A stretch of 22,625 nt of DNA, taken from JBDNIO01 sp041688215. GTDB lineage: Bacteria; Pseudomonadota; Gammaproteobacteria; Nevskiales; Salinisphaeraceae. The stretch lies in assembly GCA_041688215.1 (NCBI GenBank), contig JBDNIO010000127.1, forward strand, positions 1 to 22,625, read 5' to 3'. The notes under the pieces are model-generated. The model did no database searches. It saw only the letters and a program-made list of their open reading frames with translations, and was not told the origin of the DNA. The position numbers and the translations under genes are program-made. Below, one piece after another: positions 13,836-22,625 of this stretch (position 1 is its first letter; each line of letters begins with the position of its first letter).

Positions 13836-14596
13836 TCTGGCGGACGTAGCTCCAGATACTCGATATCACGCTCGCGCAATGCGCCCAGCAATTGCCTGTA
13901 AGCCCCGGCCGCGCTGGCAGCAAGTCCGCGCAAGCCGAATTCAATGGCGCGACGCCCGGTGGCATTAGGCAGGCAGGATAACCGCACATCGGGCCAGGCC
14001 TGCATGACTGCGTTCATCACGTCGACGAGTTCGCTTTCCGGGGTATTCAGCGCCTCGAGCAGATATTCCTGCCTCAGCTCGGCCTGACGCAAATCGGGAT
14101 AGCAGTGGTCCAGCACCCACTCAACCATCGGCCAGGCCATGCTGGGAAAGCCCGGCACAAAATGGTGGTCGCGCAGACGAAAACCGGGCACGCGGTTCAC
14201 CGGGTTGGGAATCAGATGCGCGCCCACCGGCCATTCCACCATGTGAATACGTTGCGGGTAGGTCTTTTCACCAAAGGCGTCCTCAAGCTCGGCCCGGCCT
14301 TCGGCGTTGATTTCCAGTTCTACCCCGGCGGCAGCCGCAGCGCACTGGCGGGTGCGGTCGTCCGGGGTTGCGCCAATGCCGCCAAATGAGAAAACGATGT
14401 CGTTGCCTGACAGGCTCCAATCCAGAATGGACTGCAGGCGTGCGGCATCGTCGCCGACCGTCAGCGCCCAATCCAGGTCCAGGCCGCGCGCGTGCAGTAG
14501 CTCGATAACTTTCGGCAGGTGTTTGTCCTGGCGTTTGCCGGTGAGTAGCTCGTCACCAATTAGTAAAACGCCGAACCCCGTACGCGACTGACTCAT
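13832..14596 (-). CDS. CinA/MoaB-type molybdopterin-binding domain protein
   Basis: A 254-residue cytoplasmic protein of the competence/damage-inducible protein A (COG1058) type. The MoCF-type fold is marked by FGVLLIGDELLTGKRQD at the N-terminus and FSFGGIGATPDD around residues 70-80. It lacks the C-terminal nicotinamide-nucleotide amidase domain of full CinA (about 400 residues). Its ligand and role are uncertain; related proteins hydrolyse ADP-ribose or bind molybdopterin. It begins 14 bases after the isocitrate dehydrogenase stop, suggesting co-transcription, and converges with the EamA transporter. Confidence 0.8.
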   Translation of the reverse strand: MSQSRTGFGVLLIGDELLTGKRQDKHLPKVIELLHARGLDLDWALTVGDDAARLQSILDWSLSGNDIVFSFGGIGATPDDRTRQCAAAAAGVELEINAEGRAELEDAFGEKTYPQRIHMVEWPVGAHLIPNPVNRVPGFRLRDHHFVPGFPSMAWPMVEWVLDHCYPDLRQAELRQEYLLEALNTPESELVDVMNAVMQAWPDVRLSCLPNATGRRAIEFGLRGLAASAAGAYRQLLGALRERDIEYLELRPPD

Positions 14597-14610
14597 TCGG
14601 TCATTAATTA

Positions 14611-16380
<1,770 letters not shown>

Positions 16381-16500
16381 GCCGTGCTTGCTCCTGCTTC
16401 CTGTTTATCTGGGCCGCGGCGCCAATGCGCGCGATGTGGGTTGAGAGTTTAACATCCGTTTCTTACGCGTTTTCGGCGTATTTACGATCACGCGTGTGCA

Positions 16501-16546
16501 TAAAAAACGCCCGGACGGCTAAAATGCCGCACGGGCGTTGATTTTT
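16501..16546 (-). terminator. Rho-independent terminator of grxD
   Basis: AACGCCCG (16506-16513) pairs with CGGGCGTT (16532-16539), with an inner CGGC/GCCG stem. Read on the minus strand, the hairpin is followed by a T-run (A-run at 16502-16507 on the plus strand). It lies 27 bases after the grxD stop and upstream of icd, insulating the two. A T-run also flanks the other side (16542-16546), so it may work both ways. Confidence 0.85.
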
Positions 16547-16572
16547 CAGCGCTGTTGAATCTAGCCGTCTTA

Positions 16573-16908
16573 TCAGGCCGTCTGCTTGCTGGCCGCCTCT
16601 TTGAGCATTTTATCCAGCTCGCCGGACTGATACAGGTCTATGATAATGTCCGAGCCGCCCACCAGTTCGCCGTTTACAAACAACTGCGGAATGGTCGGCC
16701 AGTCGGAATACAGCTTCACGCCCTGACGATAAACCTCTTCATCGTCAAACACATTTACCGAGGCAAACGGCACATTGCAGGCATTGATGGCCTCGGCCGA
16801 GCGTGCGGAAAAACCGCATTGCGGAAAATCGGGGGTTCCCTTCATATACAGAATAATCGGGTTGGATGCAACTTCCTGTTTAATGGTTTCCAGGGCTTCT
16901 GCTGTCAT
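16573..16908 (-). CDS. grxD: Monothiol glutaredoxin (Grx4/GrxD type)
   Basis: A 111-residue CGFS-type glutaredoxin, which holds or delivers [2Fe-2S] clusters with glutathione and BolA partners rather than reducing disulfides. The active site CGFS is at residues 31-34, preceded by the conserved K23 in YMKGTP, and followed by WPTIPQLFVNGELVGGSDI (glutathione-binding TIP and GG-D). The start at 16908 is chosen because GAGG sits just upstream and the domain begins there; an upstream ATG at 16974 would add 22 unrelated residues. A TACAAT -10-like hexamer lies at 16963-16968 on the minus strand. It lies downstream of hyuB in the same direction but is probably a separate unit. Confidence 0.95.
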   Translation of the reverse strand: MTAEALETIKQEVASNPIILYMKGTPDFPQCGFSARSAEAINACNVPFASVNVFDDEEVYRQGVKLYSDWPTIPQLFVNGELVGGSDIIIDLYQSGELDKMLKEAASKQTA

Positions 16909-16984
16909 AACTTGAACCTCAATAGAAAAATTGGTGGCGCGTGGTTTTCGCGGCCGGCGGCCATTGTACCGCATTTGGGCAACC

Positions 16985-17002
16985 CCGGGCGCGCTCGCCC
17001 GG
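16985..17002 (-). terminator. Hairpin immediately after hyuB
   Basis: CCGGGCG (16985-16991) pairs with CGCCCGG (16996-17002) around a four-base loop, one base past the hyuB stop. No T-run follows on the minus strand, so at most it attenuates or protects the 3' end; factor-dependent termination is possible. Confidence 0.35.
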
Positions 17003-17003
17003 T

Positions 17004-18566
17004 TTAAGAATCACCCCAGCCCCCGCCGCCGGGTGAGCGCACACACAATACATCACCGGCTGTTACGGTTGCGCTACATTTGGGTGAAAGTTGTTCGCCA
17101 TTGAGCCGGTTTTCGCCCGTCTGGCCTGGCTTGCCGCCGTTCAGACCCCAGGGTGGATGCCGACGGCGTTCGGTGAGCAGGGTAAACCGTGCGGGGCCGA
17201 GAAATTCTATTTCGCGCTCGATGCCGTCGCCTCCGGGGTGTTTACCGCCACCGCCGGAGTTTGCTCGGACCGCGTAACGTTTTACCCGTAGCGGATAAAC
17301 GCTTTCAAGCACTTCAATCGGGGTATTCAGGGTATTGGTCATGTGTGCCTGGCGCGCATGCAGGCCGGGGTAACGCGGCCCGCCGCCCAGCCCGCCACCC
17401 ATGGTTTCGTAGTAATCCCAGGTATTTTTTCCTTCGTGCCAACCCATGGCCAGGTTATTCATGCCGCCGTAGGCGGCCGCGGGAATTTGCTGTGGTACAG
17501 CTTGCGCCAGCGCGCCAAGCACTGCGTCTACTACGCGCATGCTGGTTTCCACGTTGCCGGCGGCGACCCCGCCAGGAGCTTGCGCGTTCAGGAACGAACC
17601 TTTAGGTACGTCCAGCTCGATATCCATAAATGCGCCGGCGCAGCCGGGAACCGCATCCGGCATCAGGCATCGGAACGCATAGTAAACCACGGCCGCGGTA
17701 ACCGACACCGGGCAATTGATATTGCCCGCAGCTTGCGCGGCGCTGCCCGTAAAATCTACCTGCATGTGGCCGTTTTTCGCGGTGATGCGGCAGGCTACGG
17801 GCAAATCCTGATTGCCCTGGCCGTCGTCATCCATAACATCGGTGAACGCGTACTCGCCGTCCGGGATTTCAACCAGCGCCGAGGCGGCCAGATTACGCGC
17901 GTAATCGTTGTAGGCGGCGAGCCGGCGCAGGAAATCATCCGCGCCGTGGGCAACTATAAGCGCGCCAAGGCGTTCGCAGCCCAGGCGATTGGCGCCGATC
18001 TGGGCGGAGAAATCCCCGCGCGAGATATGCGGGTTCCGCATGCCGGCCATGAGTTTATCGAACAAGCTCTGGTTGATCTCCCCCGCGCGCAACAAGTACT
18101 GCGGGTCAATCACAATCCCCTCTTCCTCCAGACGCGTGGACAGCGGCATGGAGCCGGGCGAATCCGCGCCGATGTCCGCGTGATGTGCGCGATTGGTGGC
18201 AAACGCCACCAATCGATCATCGGCGAATACCGGCGCAATAAGCGTGACATCCGGCAGATGCGTGCCGCCTTTATACGGATTGTTCAGCACCACCATGTCG
18301 CCGGGCGCCCATTCAATTTCCGCAACAATCCCGGCCATCGCGTAAGCCATACTGCCCAGGTGTACGGGGATATGCGCGGCCTGTGCCGACAAGCGGCCTT
18401 CGGCGTCAAATACCGCGCAGGAGAAATCCAGCCGATCGCGGATATTGGGCGAAAACGAAGCGCGTTGCAGCAGCGCGCCCATTTCGTCGCACACCGCGCT
18501 GATGCGGCTGGCGAACAAGCCCAGCGCAATGGCATCCGGGGCAGATTGTAAGGTCGGCTCGCGCAT
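17004..18566 (-). CDS. Hydantoinase B / 5-oxoprolinase-family subunit, no HyuA in view
   Basis: A 520-residue protein covering the whole HyuB family length. Features include RDRLDFSCAVFD, VHLGSMAYAM, DMVVLNNPYKGGTHLPDVT, RAHHADIGADSPGSMP, the GNVETSMRVVDAVLGAL block, GGGLGGGPRYPG and the terminal SPGGGGWGD. HyuB subunits work with a HyuA ATPase subunit to open cyclic amides or, in related enzymes, carboxylate ketones in an ATP-dependent way. HyuA is normally adjacent, but here the neighbours are grxD downstream and a divergent superoxide dismutase upstream. The substrate is unknown (N-methylhydantoin, 5-oxoproline and acetone-type enzymes share the fold). A perfect TATAAT lies at 18603-18608 and a palindrome at 18581-18598. 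Confidence 0.9.
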   Translation of the reverse strand: MREPTLQSAPDAIALGLFASRISAVCDEMGALLQRASFSPNIRDRLDFSCAVFDAEGRLSAQAAHIPVHLGSMAYAMAGIVAEIEWAPGDMVVLNNPYKGGTHLPDVTLIAPVFADDRLVAFATNRAHHADIGADSPGSMPLSTRLEEEGIVIDPQYLLRAGEINQSLFDKLMAGMRNPHISRGDFSAQIGANRLGCERLGALIVAHGADDFLRRLAAYNDYARNLAASALVEIPDGEYAFTDVMDDDGQGNQDLPVACRITAKNGHMQVDFTGSAAQAAGNINCPVSVTAAVVYYAFRCLMPDAVPGCAGAFMDIELDVPKGSFLNAQAPGGVAAGNVETSMRVVDAVLGALAQAVPQQIPAAAYGGMNNLAMGWHEGKNTWDYYETMGGGLGGGPRYPGLHARQAHMTNTLNTPIEVLESVYPLRVKRYAVRANSGGGGKHPGGDGIEREIEFLGPARFTLLTERRRHPPWGLNGGKPGQTGENRLNGEQLSPKCSATVTAGDVLCVRSPGGGGWGDS

Positions 18567-18580
18567 TGATCTGTGTCATT

Positions 18581-18598
18581 TGGTTTCGTTGGAAACCA
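18581..18598. promoter_or_regulatory. Operator-like palindrome at the hyuB transcription start
   Basis: TGGTTTC (18581-18587) and GAAACCA (18592-18598) form a perfect 7-bp inverted repeat with a GTTG centre. It begins five bases downstream of the TATAAT of hyuB, so it overlaps the expected start site and would suit a repressor. It is 14 bases before the hyuB ATG; alternatively it is a 5' mRNA hairpin. Confidence 0.45.
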
Positions 18599-18602
18599 GG
18601 GC

Positions 18603-18608
18603 ATTATA
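18603..18608 (-). promoter_or_regulatory. -10 element of the hyuB promoter
   Basis: A perfect TATAAT on the minus strand, 36 bases before the hyuB ATG. The -35 is poor (TTAAAC at 18-bp spacing is the best I see), suggesting activator dependence or weak activity. Confidence 0.45.
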
Positions 18609-18710
18609 GCGCAAGCAGGCAAAGTCGTTTAAGCGGATGTTTGAAAAATCCCGCCAAGGCCCCATGCTTATTAGTGTCGACTTCATTCACGCAACACGAA
18701 GGATAATGTT

Positions 18711-19316
18711 ATGGCATTTGAGTTGCCCGACCTCCCCTACGATTACGACGCGCTGGAACCCTATATTGACGGCCGTACCATGGAAATCCATTACGGCAAG
18801 CACCACAACGCTTACCTGACCAAGTTCAATGACGCGATCAAGGACACCGAGCTCGCCGACAAGGACCTGAAAGACATCCTCGCCCAGGCCGGCAAGCAAG
18901 GCGGCGGCGTTCGCAACCAGGGCGGTGGCTATTACAACCACATCGTCTATTGGAACAGCATGTCCCCCAACGGCGGCGGCCAGCCAGACGGCAAGCTCGC
19001 CCAGGCAATTGATGACAGCTTCGGCTCGTTTGACGAGTTTAAGGAAAAATTCACCAGTGCCGCTACCGGCCTGTTCGGCTCCGGCTTTGTCTGGCTGCTG
19101 CCCAACAACGGCAAGCTCGACATCGTGCAAACCCCTAACCAGGACAATCCGTTAATGGATGTGGTCGACGCCAGCGGCGAGCCCATCATGGGTCTGGACG
19201 TTTGGGAGCACGCTTATTATCTGAAGTATCAGAACAAGCGCCCTGAATACGTCGAAAACTGGTGGAATGTCGTTAACTGGGACGGCATCGGCAAGAAGTT
19301 CGACGAAATCGGTTAA
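18711..19316 (+). CDS. sodA: Superoxide dismutase, Mn-type by sequence
   Basis: A 201-residue cytoplasmic Fe/Mn-family dismutase without a signal peptide. Metal ligands are H27, H77, D163 and H167 (DVWEHAYYLKYQ). The second-shell glutamine that tunes the metal sits in TPNQD (Q144), the Mn-type position, while the residue four before H77 is Gly73 rather than the Fe-type Gln. GGGYYNH and YDALEPYIDGRTMEIHYGKHH also resemble SodA. A cambialistic enzyme is possible. The start has AAGGATAA just upstream. A candidate extended -10 (TGCTTATTA, 18665-18673) precedes it. The gene is divergent from hyuB and ends in a strong terminator before argD. Confidence 0.93.
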   Translation: MAFELPDLPYDYDALEPYIDGRTMEIHYGKHHNAYLTKFNDAIKDTELADKDLKDILAQAGKQGGGVRNQGGGYYNHIVYWNSMSPNGGGQPDGKLAQAIDDSFGSFDEFKEKFTSAATGLFGSGFVWLLPNNGKLDIVQTPNQDNPLMDVVDASGEPIMGLDVWEHAYYLKYQNKRPEYVENWWNVVNWDGIGKKFDEIG

Positions 19317-19352
19317 AATATAAGCTAAACCTGAAAATAAACCAATAGCATC

Positions 19353-19400
19353 AGCCCCGTCGTGCCCGGTATGTATGGGACACGACGGGGCTTTTATTTT
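19353..19400 (+). terminator. Rho-independent terminator of the superoxide dismutase gene
   Basis: AGCCCCGTCGTG (19353-19364) pairs perfectly with CACGACGGGGCT (19381-19392), with a further CCC/GGG pairing in the loop, followed by TTTTATTTT. It is a strong intrinsic terminator. Its T-run ends about seven bases before the argD ATG at 19408. Confidence 0.9.
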
Positions 19401-19407
19401 TCACGCC

Positions 19408-20600
19408 ATGCACGAATCAAAACTGATACCCACCTATAACCGCCAGCCCGTGGCCTTCACCCACGGCGAAGGCGCCTGGCTGTGGGACGAGCAAGGCCGG
19501 CGCTACCTGGACGCACTTGCCGGTATCGCCGTGTGTGTGCTCGGCCATAACCATCCGCGCATTACCGCCGCGATTCAGGAACAAAGCGCGCGCCTGCTGC
19601 ATACCTCCAATCTGTACAGGATTCCGTTACAGGAAGAACTGGGCGCCCTGTTGTGCAAGCACGCGCAGATGGACGCCGTATTCTTCGGTAATTCCGGCGC
19701 AGAAGCCAACGAAGCCGCCATTAAACTCGCGCGCTTACATGGGCACAGACGCGGCATCTCCAATCCCAAAATCATTGTCATGGACGGCGCTTTTCATGGC
19801 CGCACGCTGGCTACGTTGGCCGCCACCGCCAATACCAAGGCCCAGGCCCAGGCCCAGGCCGGGTTTGAGCCCCTGCCCGAAGGCTTTATTCGCGTGCCGT
19901 TCGGCGACGCCCAAGCTGTGCACGCACACGCGCACAACGCAGACATCGCAGCCGTGCTGGTTGAGCCCATCCAGGGCGAAGGCGGCGTGCGCGTACCGCC
20001 CGCGGGCTATTTGCGCGAACTACGCGAAATCTGTGACCAGCAACAGTGGCTGCTGATGCTGGACGAAGTGCAAACCGGTGTGGGTCGCACCGGCGCCTGG
20101 TTTGCGCATCAGCATGAACACATCACACCGGACGTAATGAGCCTGGCCAAGGGCCTGGGCGGCGGCGTACCGATTGGTGCCTGCCTGGTTGCAGGCAGCG
20201 CGCGCGACCTTTTTGGCGCGGGCAGCCACGGTTCCACCTTCGGCGGCAACCCGCTGGCCTGTGCCGCGGCATTGGCCGTATTAAATACTATTAAAGATAA
20301 TAGTTTAATTGCGCATTCTTCCAAACTGGGTGAATTGATAAAAGACCAGTTTAGAACGCAGCTTTCGGACGTTGCCGGCGTAACCGAGGTGCGTGGCTGC
20401 GGCCTGATGCTGGGCATTGAACTGGACCAACCCTGCCCAGTATTGGTGGACAGGGCGCGCGAACAGGGTCTGCTAATCAACGTCGCCGCCAGCAATGTAA
20501 TCCGCCTGTTACCACCGCTGATTCTCGAGCCGCCGCAAACTGATTTACTGGTGACTACACTCGCCGCCTTAATCCGCGAATTCTGCGCGGGGGATACGCC

Positions 20601-20604
<4 letters not shown>
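19408..20604 (+). CDS. argD: Acetylornithine aminotransferase ArgD
   Basis: A 398-residue class III PLP-dependent aminotransferase; it converts N-acetylglutamate semialdehyde to N-acetylornithine in arginine synthesis. Visible are the GNSGAEANEAAIKLAR phosphate-binding block (94-109), the FHGRT site (129-133), LDEVQTG with D219 for the pyridine nitrogen, and the Schiff-base lysine K248 in SLAKGLGGG. The start at 19408 matches the usual N-terminus; an ATG at 19375 lies inside the sodA terminator loop and adds 11 unrelated residues. There is no Shine-Dalgarno sequence and almost no space after that terminator. Residues 144-151 (KAQAQAQA) are a repeat expansion. The stop overlaps argF by four bases. 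Succinylornithine aminotransferase activity is an alternative. Confidence 0.92.
19838..19860 (+). repeat. Hexanucleotide repeat within argD
   Basis: Three full AGGCCC units plus AGGCC encode an AQAQAQA run. Relatives I recall have about four fewer residues here (a short NPKYQ-type turn), so roughly two units look inserted. Changes by six bases keep the frame. Confidence 0.7.
20287..20304. repeat. AT-rich palindrome within argD
   Basis: ACTATTA (20287-20293) and TAATAGT (20298-20304) form a perfect stem with an AAGA loop, in a local patch of A/T-ending codons (20281-20310) unlike the surrounding GC-rich codon use. It could be a chance fold, an internal promoter or an operator ahead of argF. 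Confidence 0.5.
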
Positions 20605-21485
<881 letters not shown>

Positions 21486-21500
<15 letters not shown>

Positions 21501-22478
21501 AACGCCCGCAATCACCAGGGAATATGCAGCGTCTGGGGCTTCCAGATGCGCCTGCAAGTCCAGTCCGGCGCCGGAAAGCGTTGCGGCAAGCGAGGCCTGC
21601 GTAAATTTGCGGCTGACTTCAGTCAGGATTTCCTCCCCGGCTTCAATTTTGATTTGGGCATCAAGTTTCCCCAGCCGCACGGTTTGCCCCTGCGCCGCGC
21701 GCAGACGCATCTCGATGCGTGATTCATCGGCATTGAACAATGCAAGATGGCTGAAGTTTTCGACCGGAAAGTCCGCATCCAGCTCACGATTGAGCACATT
21801 CAGCACGTTCAGGTTAAAGCGGGCGGTGTGGCCCTCGGCGTCGTCGTAGGCGGCTTGCAGTATCTGTTCATCCTTGATCCGGTCCGCGCCCAGTAACAGG
21901 CTGTCCCCCGGGCGCATGAGTGCGCGCACCTCGGACAATATGACTTGCGCGGCGTCCGGCTCGAAATTTCCGATGGTGCCGCCCAGAAACGCGATCAAAC
22001 GCCGGCCCTTTTCAGGCAAGGGCAGATTCGCAAGCCCACCGTTGTAGTCACCCACCAGGCCGCGCACGATGAGCCAGGGGTAGTCGGCCACCAACGCGCC
22101 GGCGCTGGTCATGAGCATCTCTTCGGCCACATCAAACGGCCAGTAGACACAGTGTTGTTGTTGCTGTGCACAGGCGTCGAGCAGATGCCGGGTTTTACGC
22201 GCACTGCCGCTGCCGAGTTCAATCAGATGGTCGGGCCGGCCATATTCAATAATCTGCGCGGCATGTTCCTGCAACAGCGCCTCTTCTGTACGCGAGGGAT
22301 AATATTCGGGGGTTTGGCATATCCGCTCGAATAACCGCGAGCCAATTTCATCGTAGAAATATTTGGGCGGCAAACTGCGGGGCGGCGTCAGCAGCCCGGC
22401 TTGCACGTCCTGCGCCAGAGTCGGCACTTCGCGCGCGGCCGAAACCGGCATACAAAAAAGTCTGGGTGTTGGTTGCAT
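21486..22478 (-). CDS. egtD: L-histidine N-alpha-methyltransferase EgtD
   Basis: A 330-residue S-adenosylmethionine-dependent enzyme that trimethylates histidine to hercynine, the first step of ergothioneine synthesis. Family features: YFYDEIGSRLFERICQTPEY and YPSRTE (40-65), the SAM loop ELGSGSARKT (87-96), GGTIGNF with N171, LLLGADRIKDE, a Tyr in AAYDDAEGHT (Y211) and TEVSRKF with E287 and S289, the residues matching the histidine-binding Glu and Ser of mycobacterial EgtD. The start at 22478 gives the normal length; Met10 is an alternative and neither has a good ribosome-binding site. The sulfur-adding EgtB is not in the window but may lie beyond the divergent egtC-like gene. Confidence 0.92.
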
Positions 22479-22560
22479 AGGACCAAGGTTGGGGGCTGGC
22501 AGCGGTTTAGGCTACCATCGGGCGTTCATTTTGCCCATTAGGGTTAATCACTAGTTGCTT

Positions 22561-22625
22561 ATGTGTCGTATCGCTGCGTATTTAGGACCGCCATTGGCCC
22601 TGGGCGCTTTCATGCGTAAGCCAGA
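22561..22625 (+). CDS. egtC: EgtC-like class II glutamine amidotransferase, 5' end only
   Basis: The window ends after 21 codons. They read MCRIAAYLGPPLALGAFMRK, with the catalytic Cys2 that becomes N-terminal in class II (Ntn-type) amidotransferases; the AAYLGPP run resembles proteobacterial EgtC, which removes glutamate from gamma-glutamyl hercynylcysteine sulfoxide in ergothioneine synthesis. It is divergent from egtD across an 82-base gap, which supports the call. The rest of the gene is outside the window, so a YafJ-type amidotransferase remains possible. Confidence 0.65.
   Translation, partial: MCRIAAYLGPPLALGAFMRKP

Noticed and set aside
17343..18551. 402-residue plus-strand reading frame opposite hyuB
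   Set aside because: No family motif is present and it mirrors a fully conserved hyuB on the other strand; long antisense frames are expected in GC-rich coding DNA.

Overview
The window reads as a chromosomal segment of a moderately GC-rich Gammaproteobacterium. The evidence is the conserved lptD-surA-pdxA-rsmA run, an amgK-murU peptidoglycan recycling pair divergent from lptD (the arrangement I know from pseudomonads and relatives), many outer-membrane lipoproteins, and an AceK-type Ser113 context in isocitrate dehydrogenase. I cannot place it to genus. Coding density is high, with repeated 4-base ATGA overlaps inside operons. No rRNA, tRNA or CRISPR array is visible.

Layout: (1) 170-1773, an olsB-olsA-like pair for ornithine lipid synthesis, preceded by four phased TGTAA-type repeats that look like a Pho box and sit 11 bp upstream of a -10-like hexamer. 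(2) 4495-1764 on the minus strand, a four-gene operon made of two successive copies of a DUF4398-type lipoprotein gene coupled to an OmpA-domain lipoprotein gene. (3) 6220-4557 on the minus strand, amgK-murU (MurNAc recycling). (4) 6397-11850 on the plus strand, lptD-surA-pdxA-rsmA (outer-membrane assembly, pyridoxal phosphate, ribosome maturation). (5) 11851-12977, a scrapyard of about 1.1 kb where apaG/apaH sit in some relatives: three back-to-back hairpins, a decayed ISL3-family transposase with an internal deletion and a 22-bp palindromic insertion, a sequence like the end of an IS256-family element, and a response-regulator gene cut off before its phospho-acceptor. (6) 12978-13835, an EamA transporter, converging with a CinA-type protein (14596-13832) that follows an NADP-isocitrate dehydrogenase carrying a C-terminal CBS pair (16380-14611). 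(7) 16908-16573 grxD and 18566-17004, a HyuB-type hydantoinase subunit with no HyuA partner in view. (8) 18711-19319, a Mn-type superoxide dismutase with a strong terminator, then argD-argF. (9) 22478-21486 egtD, divergent from the first codons of an egtC-like amidotransferase at the right edge, suggesting an ergothioneine locus that continues outside the window.

Functionally this is mostly housekeeping: envelope building and recycling, central carbon and arginine metabolism, and redox protection (SOD, monothiol glutaredoxin, ergothioneine). I do not see a clear new defence or mobile system. The observations most worth following are the isocitrate dehydrogenase-CBS fusion, the Pho-box-like array before the ornithine-lipid genes, the duplicated DUF4398/OmpA couples with an insertion in one OmpA domain, and the structured, rearranged stretch after rsmA. 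Family assignments come from recognising motifs by eye; no database search was possible.
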